64,000 nucleotides of DNA from Synchiropus splendidus (lineage: Eukaryota > Chordata > Actinopteri > Syngnathiformes > Callionymidae). The translations under genes and the position numbers were made by a program. The notes under the pieces are model-generated. The model did not search any database and had not been told where the DNA came from. It was given only the letters and a program-made list of their open reading frames with translations. This document shows positions 55,537-64,000 of this stretch, piece by piece; position 1 is the first letter of the stretch, and each line of letters opens with the position of its first letter. The stretch spans positions 12,784,001 to 12,848,000 of the forward strand of contig NC_071340.1 of assembly GCF_027744825.2 (NCBI RefSeq), written 5' to 3'.

Positions 55537-57829
55537 CGTCACCTCGGAGATTTAACACAGGTGCAGATGCTTCACAGTGATCTATTAGACTCACCCGCTC
55601 ATGTCAACATACAGAGCCTGCGCGAGAGATAGATGGATGGAGAACATCTCAAGAGAGGGTCCAGTATAGAAAAGGGATTTCCACGGCAACAGTGATGTGG
55701 GGAAAAGTGAAGAGTGAAGGGTTTTAGAGACAATGATTACAGAGGAAGAGGAAGAGAGGCGGCGAGATGTGTGGGTTAACAGTGCCATCACAGGGAATGG
55801 GAGACGGACAGAAAGGGCTGGAGAGGATGCCGGTGCAGGGAAAGTGAAAACAATGGAGCACAAATAAAGGAGAGAGTGAGGGGGAAGACGGATAGCACAA
55901 TTCGGAATTCCCTAGCACTGGCGTCAATTAGAGCAAGAAGAATGCAGGAGGAGCAGGAAAGGAGTGCAGCACTGAGAGGATGGACTAGATGGGGAAGATA
56001 TACGGAGGGTAATCCATTACCCAGAACACCTGGGAAAACAACAGGAGGAAAGTTAAATTCTGGAAGGAATGAAGCAAAGGAAGGGGAAAGAGACGATACA
56101 GCAAATTAGCAGAAGAAAGAGGGAGACAGATGAGGGTGATATTTTACCCAGGAGCAATGTGTCAACACACAGGACGTGCATTTGCAGGATGAATACAAGA
56201 ATACAGCCAATTCTCAGAGAATCAGGAAATGACATGTGAGCTCGCCTTTTTTGGATGTTGTGAGGAACTGACAAATGGACAGTGACAGTCTGCAGCTGTA
56301 GCTTTTAAAATATACAAGGTGAAATGACCCAGGTCATGACAACACACCGTGCTTCGATAAAGAATGAATCGCAACACAATTCAAACCCAAACTCTCTCAC
56401 AAATGTGTCTGTTTAAGAGTCTGCTTGAACTGAAGATCACAAGCTGTTACGCCCAAGAAGTGACACTGAGTGTGATGAGAGAGAGTTCAACCTCAGATCA
56501 TGCTCCGGGGGACTTTAATATCACTGTCGGACAGAAATGATGGCGAGAAAGGAGGAATTTGGAAGAGCTATAAACTTCCACTCCAAACAAACAGGGAAAG
56601 ATCGACGACGTAGATGAGTGTCGGGTGCTGGGTAGTTTCTCTCAGGATGGAGATGTTGAGCGACGTCGCGAGCAGATGCATTGGCCATTCGGAGGAGAGT
56701 AAACAAAAGTGACAGATTTGTGCAAGATTTATACGTCGTACAGTTGAAGTGCGACCCTGAGGGGAAGCGAGAGCCAAACGAGAATCCAAATGAAACCATT
56801 AGCTCACACCCGGAGAAGTTAACATGCTCCCAAACAACCACTTAAGCCGCACAGCTGGAAAGCCAGATCTCATTTCGTTTAAAGAAGCCTTTAAGTTTGG
56901 CACGATGCCCTTGACGTCAACTTCAACAGCAGAGAAAAATCCAAGATAAGTTCTATATAATGTAAGAGAAGTAGTTGAATCTCTAAACATTCCTTCCTCT
57001 TTAAAGGTATTTTCCGACAGTAATGAAGTTGAAAACGATTGATGGCTTGATAATTTACAAAACAGTCTTGTTCAGCACTGTGAACGTGTTGATGCGGTGG
57101 GACTTTGGGTCTCATTTGTTTTCTTTATTTCTCAGGACGCCGATGTTCTTTGCTTTTCCTGCTGAACCCTCACTAATGGCTAATGGCAGCAGCAGATGAT
57201 GGAGGAGAAACAACCCGAGTAGATGAAATATACATTATACATATTGTCTCGACACAGAACGCTTGTTTCAACCAATTGGCCGGGCTCCATCAAAGGTGTT
57301 TATTTGGCATGAACCCATGACTGCGCATGTGTGCGATTACTTTTGTAGTTGAACACCATCCAGCTTCCACTTGTCATTGGAGGGAAGCCAAGTGTGGTTA
57401 TCGAGTGAAGTGATACACGGAGGGTTATTTCAAACCTTTGCCTATTTTTATAACGTTTACATGACAATGGTGAAAAATAATGTAGTATTTAGACTGACTG
57501 AATAAAACCAGAAAAAAAGAACATAGAAAATGTACTTCTAAAGTAACGCCTCAATTTAATCTCTTAACACATTCAGATACTATGATGCCCTGAGGAATTC
57601 CACACAAAACATGGGGAGAACAAACCCAGAGTTGCTGTGATGCAACATCTCCACTTGCTTTCACATTTGCATTGAATATTTATTCTTCACATTCTGGTTT
57701 GACGCATGTAAAAGTGTGTGAATGTGCACACGCTTCTCCATGAGTGAGCGTTTTTTTTTTTTGTTTTACACACAGCCCAGGTTTTTTTGATGACACTTTT
57801 AATCGGTAAAGCATGAAGAAGCTCTGCGC

Positions 57830-57980
57830 TCACTGGGGCCTCGCTAATCCTCATTAATTGACTCTCCACCTATCTAGTGTAATTAAAACTCCCCAATAAC
57901 GAAATCTGCGTTATTAGCTGGGTCAGCTGAACGATGGCAGACCTCCCTGCTCTGTTTATTAACCTCACACCTCAAGCTGG
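57830..57980. promoter_or_regulatory. candidate conserved non-coding element
   Basis: Contains TCCTCATTAATTGACTCTCC, AGTGTAATTAAAACTCCCCA, ATCTGCGTTATTAGCTGGGT and TTTATTAACCTC in about 150 repeat-free bases. This is the style of deeply conserved vertebrate elements; not verified. Confidence 0.28.
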
Positions 57981-58214
57981 CTGTATAAATTATGTTTCAT
58001 GTGTTTCAATGTTCATGTTTTTTTTCCTTTCTTTTTCTGGAGTTGCTCCTTATAGCGGTGAAAGCAAAAAAAAATTGCGACACGTTTCATCAAAGAAGAA
58101 AATTTGGCATGCATCTTTGATATATAGGAAAAACAAGTAATACAGCAATACTTATTATTCCTAATAACTAGGGCTTGGACAAAATGCATTTGGCCCAACT
58201 CGATTTTTTCCAGA

Positions 58215-58870
58215 TACAGTGGTACCTCGCTTTTCAAACGTCCCGGAGTTCGAACAAAAATTCGAGAATTTTTTGCTTCAGATTTCGAACGAAAATCCAG
58301 AACTCGAACGCCACCGAAAAAAAGCCGGAAAAAACATAACGTGCGCGGACCGATCAGCTGACCCACAACGCGCTTTGTTATTGTGTATAACGCAGCCTCT
58401 GTATGCAGACGTGTCCCGTTAGCTACATTTACTGACTGTTTTTTCTTCATATTGAGGTGTAAAACCTTTCCTGTCTCAGCACTGGACCGTGGTAGAGTGT
58501 CACAGGGGAGGTGCTCGCTCTCCACACCTCCGAGGCTGGAGCGCTCACTCCAGGGTTTGATGTCCTGTTGGAGCTGGGGCAGGGATGAGGCGAGTCTGGG
58601 ACAGAGCGTTACTTGGTTTATGACTTTGTCACAGCCAAACTGCACAGAAGCAGTTTCACTTTTCACGCAATAAAAAGTTTCTTGTTGTCCTAAAAGACCC
58701 GCAAGAATCACAGGAAATAGAAAAAAAGACATTAAAATGGTTTTGTTTTTTGACATAGCTGAACCTCGTGTCAAAACAGTGTGCTCATTCATCTCTGACA
58801 ACAGTGTCAGGAGTGCCGAGGGCAGCACGGGTAGCAGCCAGACAAGGCAGTACACTCCTCACTGTCATGT
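58215..58870. mobile_element. mariner/Tigger-type element, 5' end and internal part
   Basis: Begins TACAGTGGTACCTCGCTTTT, then TCGAACAAAAATTCGAGAAT and TTCGAACGAAAATCCAGAAC, a terminus type seen in Tc1/mariner and pogo-like elements, as remembered. The internal part extends an uncertain distance; a matching 3' terminus was not found. A 280-residue open frame on the opposite strand covers this region but resembles no transposase. Confidence 0.6.
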
Positions 58871-59560
58871 CACCGTCAACCCTCCGCTTTGTCTGAGAAC
58901 CGCCGTAAAAGACGAGTGGGCGTGAGGATCGACAGACAGACAGGTAAAGGGGAAAAAATGAACAGCAAGATGGCAATAAAAAAGTGAAATCCTTAACCGA
59001 CATAATAGCTGCTCAGATCATTTGTTGGAAGAGCCAAAACACTGCTTAAAGAGAAGTTAAATGTCAGAAGCAGTTGAGAGAACGTTCAGCAGAGAGGACA
59101 GATACTCATCCTAGTTTATCTGTTTTTACATTCAAACAATCCTCCAGTAGAAAAAAAGGTAAAACGACATCTGATCTGGCCTCTCCGAGCAGCAAGCGAA
59201 AATACCAGAGGTTACGAAAACAAAGTACAAGTGAGAATGCTAATGAGATGTTTCCTCCTTTGAAATTTAGTTCACACTTTTTAAAAAGCCCAGACGAGAG
59301 GAACAGTAAACGCTTGTGGGCCCGAAAAGAATCACTCTTCCACTTGTGGGAGGGAGCCAAGATAAACATGTGGGCTTTTTGACTTAAAAAGAGCAAACTG
59401 CAAGCAATTCATGTGCTTTGAACGCAACATTACACAAGAGAGGGAAATACAGACAAGCAGGAGTTATTCAACAACAATAAATAATTGTCAACTTTTCCAT
59501 AAAGTGGTTATTAGAACTGAATGCCACTGAGCTGGAGAAAATATAAATAAATAAATATAA

Positions 59561-59563
<3 letters not shown>

Positions 59564-59619
<56 letters not shown>
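59564..59619. repeat. TG microsatellite
   Basis: About 28 uninterrupted GT units. Confidence 0.98.
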
Positions 59620-59620
<1 letters not shown>

Positions 59621-60552
59621 CAACAAAAGAGAAACCAAAACATCCGTGGTTAACAAAACTGGGAGTGGGCACCCATGACTTTGCATGACAAGACTACAGA
59701 ATAGTTGGATTCAGTCATTTGAATTGTCAAGAATTCAGCAATTTGAATTTTAGAGCATGTATTTTCGCTCCACAATATTGATGTGATATCCAACTGGTGA
59801 ACTGAGCCTCCCTCCTTCTCACTGAGGTGGTCACATGATCATCGGCAGGTTTGGCTCATAGCGGTTTATTATTCCTAAACTATTGATATTGAATGGCTGT
59901 GAATTTCAAAATATTGACTTTAAAAACTCTTGACCCGCAAAAACATTAAACTCAACTATGACAAAAAAAAACAACATTTTACCAAATTCAAATAAAATAA
60001 AAAAAGAGATACATGAATAAAAATATCAACACAATTGAATTGTTGAAATGAAATATTCAATATTCTGATCACATCAAGTGTCAAATAAATTTACAAAGTA
60101 AACTATATCAAATGAAAACTGGGTTTGGTGATGTGGCCAAGCATTTATTTTGTTAAGAGAAACTTAATTCCGAGTCTGTGCGTCAACTGGGAAGATCCCT
60201 GATGAGTTCAAATATTAAAGATAATAATAATAATGATAACTCCTCATATCGTACGATATCATCAACAAACAACGGCGGAGCTCTTCTCTTCCCATTTGAA
60301 AATTACTCTGTAGTCCACCACTAACAGCAATTTAATCATCTTTACACTCTTTCAATAAATCACCTCGGCAGTTGGTATAAAGAAGGAGGGATTGCTGACT
60401 AATCTGTGGATTACGGTGATGATTTCTGACAGAGGTTAAGGATTAAGGTAAAATGTGATGGGAGATGAGCTGTGGGGCTTACCATGCTCGCTCAAAGAGG
60501 ATTAAGGTGAGGATCAATTGGGGAAGCAGCATTACATAAATTGTTTTTTTTT

Positions 60553-60634
60553 TGTTGTTGTTGTTGTTCCCAGAAACACCACACACAGCAGCCAACACAA
60601 CCACACACAGCAGCCAACACAACCGCCCACAGCA
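60553..60634. repeat. GTT run and 22-bp minisatellite
   Basis: Five GTT units, then 2.5 copies of a 22-bp unit beginning CCACACACAGCAGCCAACAC (60579-60600, 60601-60622, partial after). Confidence 0.9.
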
Positions 60635-62477
60635 TCGCATGAACACAAGGAATGGCCAGGCTGAACTATCTAGGGGGAGAGGATGAATGACTTTAATTCT
60701 TCGAGTGCAGCACTTTGAAGGGAAGAGTTAGAACACCTCTCATGTCGTGTTCATTTTTGGTTTATTCAGCGCTTACATGGAGGCAGTTTGTGTACTCGGC
60801 AGAGAGGGCGCCGTTTTGACTGGAATGATTTATTTTGTTGGAAGCACTTTTTAACCCGGCACTAGTTAGCAACGTTAATAACTCAGTGCAGAGCAGACCA
60901 GACCAAAGAAGGGCGGCACACAAAGTCAGTGTGAAAATATCACCACAATTTTGCGATGAAGTCTGAAATTATTATATATTTACATATATTTGTTTATATG
61001 TATATTACATATATTTCATTTGGTAATTTGCATAAATATTTATATCACAGTGTATGTTATTGATTTATGAAATAAAATGAAATAACGTTTAAATAACTAA
61101 ATTAAAATATGTGATAGTGTTACACAATGGATATCGAAACATGCCGCTGAAAGGGCCCCACTATGCTTTTTGACGTGTCAAGAATGATATACAGGGCTGG
61201 CAAGATGAAGCCTCACCTTCACATATACTGGAATGTGAACGCCCCATCCATCCACTACCTTGTTATTCAGTTTTAAAAACAAGTCTACCCAACATGCAGC
61301 GTTCGACAACATTACTTCGACGAAAGATTTTCATATCTCGGCAGGATGTGCGTTCAAGGAACTCGGAACAGTTCATGGAATCGATGACAAACTTACTGTA
61401 TAAATACATTCATAAATGTGCGAGGGGGCTTCTCTGATGCCTTATATATATTTCCTGAGAGACTGGGAAGTGTGTTTTTGGCTGAGAGGGTGAGACATGT
61501 GTTTGCCTTCCCAAAGACGGTTCTGTGGATTAGGTTTGCATTTCAAGACGCCGACAGCAGGAAGTGCAAGCTCTCCATATACAGCAAACGTTTCACTAAC
61601 ATGACCTTTTTTTCACTTTTAAAATGAATTAGATAACTTAATGTCTTCCTAAAACAGAATACACAAAAATATTTAATAATAATTTGTTTCAGTCAATGTT
61701 GCAGTCGCCCATACTGTACTGTACCATATACAGTTTCATGATAATATACGCCTACATTCATCCTGTTATATGTGTACACCCACTTTACTTTTCCCATTAT
61801 TCTTTTCTTTTGCGGTATCACAAATAAAACAATGAAAAAATACATATAAAATTATGTCTGAATGAACATGACGGTTAGTAAAGCAGAATTCCTTCAGGGC
61901 CCCTGGAAAGCTAATTTGCAAACCCACAAGGATAAACAAAATAATATCAGTGACACGGCTGACTTACAGAAGGACACGTCACACACAGCGCTGAAAACTT
62001 TAATTCACTCTGTCACCTTTGCTGTCGAAGAGCAGAACATCACTGCGGTGGTTGTTATAAGTCCCGGACCAACGCTCCGAGTGAGCTTCGTGGTGTGACA
62101 CATTTACAATACAACCACCGAATTGTACTGTGCGCAGGCCTAAATACAGTACACTGTCTGGGTGTAAGATTGAAGTAGCCGCTAACCTTTTGGTCGCACT
62201 GCACCACTGATCCAGTCTGACAGAAAAGTCTGCTTTGATTTGCATCACAAATGTCATTCATGCACACCAAGGCGCACGCACTCACACACTCACACACTTC
62301 GGGGGTCCCTGAATGGAATTCATTTCCTTGGGACATTCCGACCCTAAACGTTAGTGGCTAAGATTAGACAACAGTTTTCCAGCGATGACGGAATAGAACC
62401 AGTCAGTCGACATAATACTTGAATTGACTTGACACTTTTAGTTCTATGTTCTTCAGGGAAAAGTTCATTTTTAAATC

Positions 62478-62650
<173 letters not shown>

Positions 62651-62825
62651 GTTTTTGCTTTTGTTCAGGGATATTTTTCGTTTTACACAATGGCCAGGGT
62701 TTCCACTACTCTGATTGTATTTGAAATTCTTATAAAATTGAAAACTTGAATATAGCCACTATCGTGATTTGTTATGCTGATGCAAAAAAACCAATATTTT
62801 GTTGTTTAAATGTATGTATGGATCC

Positions 62826-63020
<195 letters not shown>

Positions 63021-64000
63021 GTATCAGCGTCATCATGTCACTAGGGGAACTACATATAAAAAAAAGATGGCTGCCATGACACATGATGCCATGAGTCCAG
63101 TAACTGAAGGAAGTGTTTTAAGCGTGTCACTGTGTGCATGTTTTAAGTGATACTCAACAATGCAAAAGCGGCTAAACACAAATATAGCAACAGTAAAAAG
63201 GGTGTAGATTGAGTGGTAAAGAATGTGACAGGAACTTGACGGGGGTCCAGACAGATATCCAGTTTCTGTCTGACGCTGCCAGTCCTGGATGATTGTGCGT
63301 GAGTGTGAGTGGCTGTGTGTTAAGGTTAAACACGTGCAAGCCCTGTCACCACACACTGATATGTTTATTTCACTGCAGCTGGGGCAATCACTCACTCAAA
63401 GAGACAGATGGAGACAGGCACATCGCAAATATTCATATAGACACCCGCTGTCTGGGGCGCACATGCACACACCAGGACACACACAAACACCCACAAAGAT
63501 ATCCATCTTAACTTTGTATGTGCAGACTGCAAAGCTCTGCTTAACTGTTGGGGTCAGTGCCTTTCTGGAGAGGATATTAAATAAAATAAACAGTCCACGT
63601 CAGAGGGAAAAAAAGAGATCTGGTGTTAGATTGAAGAACAGGTGAATGGACTCTTGTGGAACCTTAAAATACAAGAAACCTTCAGTCAAAATGAAGTGAA
63701 TTGAAAATGAGTTGAGTCCAAAAATAGTCCTTTGCTCCTTACAAAGTTCGTCACTGATGTCACCCCACGTTACACCAATCTCAATGACACATGAGCCCTA
63801 AATTCCTATTGAATGGATTATAAGTTGCACTGTCTAAACTACTGGTAACACCATGTCTGGACTGCAGTACTCATGACGGCCACTAGGAGGAACTTTGCTT
63901 CATTATTTCCATGCATGTGCAGAGCACACTGACTTTTTTCCCCTGCATCATAACATAAATGTTGCTGAAGCTTAAAAGTGATGACACCAGCAAATTGTAC

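Noticed and set aside
55591..56109. Several 70-90 residue open frames on both strands
   Set aside because: Purine-rich stretch (GA-rich on plus) makes long open frames by composition; no family resemblance.
58013..58855. 280-residue minus-strand open frame
   Set aside because: It overlaps the mariner-like repeat and has no family resemblance, no typical start context and low-complexity ends. It could be part of a repeat but is not supported as a gene.

Overview
This window is from a vertebrate nuclear genome, most likely a teleost fish. The evidence is split genes with GT-AG introns, long TA and TG microsatellites, and several kinds of decayed transposon remnant typical of fish. No bacterial, viral or plasmid features were seen.

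It holds one protein-coding gene on the minus strand: the 3' part of a netrin receptor of the UNC5 family, best matched to UNC5C. Thirteen constitutive coding exons can be placed to the base, from 43372 (second half of the second Ig domain) down to the stop codon at 2075-2073. All exon phases join, giving 734 residues of uninterrupted frame. Domain order is Ig2 (part), TSP1-1, TSP1-2, transmembrane helix, juxtamembrane region with a DIID motif, ZU5, UPA and death domain. The signal peptide, Ig1 and first half of Ig2 are not in the window and should lie beyond 64000. A further 57-nt cassette exon (30702-30758) between TSP1-2 and the transmembrane exon is proposed. It keeps the frame and matches in length and pattern the alternatively spliced insert remembered for mammalian UNC5C.

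Layout from low to high coordinate: 3' UTR (about 120-2072); death-domain and UPA exons (2073-7418); ZU5 exons (11886-21279); cytoplasmic linker and transmembrane exons (21144-26551); an 11.8 kb intron holding the cassette exon; the two TSP1 exons (38375-38923); the Ig2 exon (43192-43372); then 20.6 kb of what is inferred to be the next intron, with no recognised exon.

The introns carry the accessory content. This includes two copies of one TIR-bearing MITE (17387-17659 and 35258-35465) and a 69-nt near-perfect foldback of a Tc1/mariner-like terminus (33115-33183). There are non-LTR retrotransposon reverse-transcriptase fragments at 12273-13570, 5480-5590, 31960-32210 and 54530-54700, and hAT-like ends with a tRNA-like segment inside one of them. 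There is also an inverted repeat with about 170-bp arms around 1.15 kb (8852-10345), a direct duplication of about 0.5-0.65 kb (49116-49768 and 50606-51117), and several simple repeats. Some AT-rich, homeodomain-site-rich, repeat-free intronic blocks look like candidate conserved regulatory elements, but this cannot be shown without alignment. No new multi-gene system was found. The most useful observations concern alternative splicing around the transmembrane exon and the transposon families.
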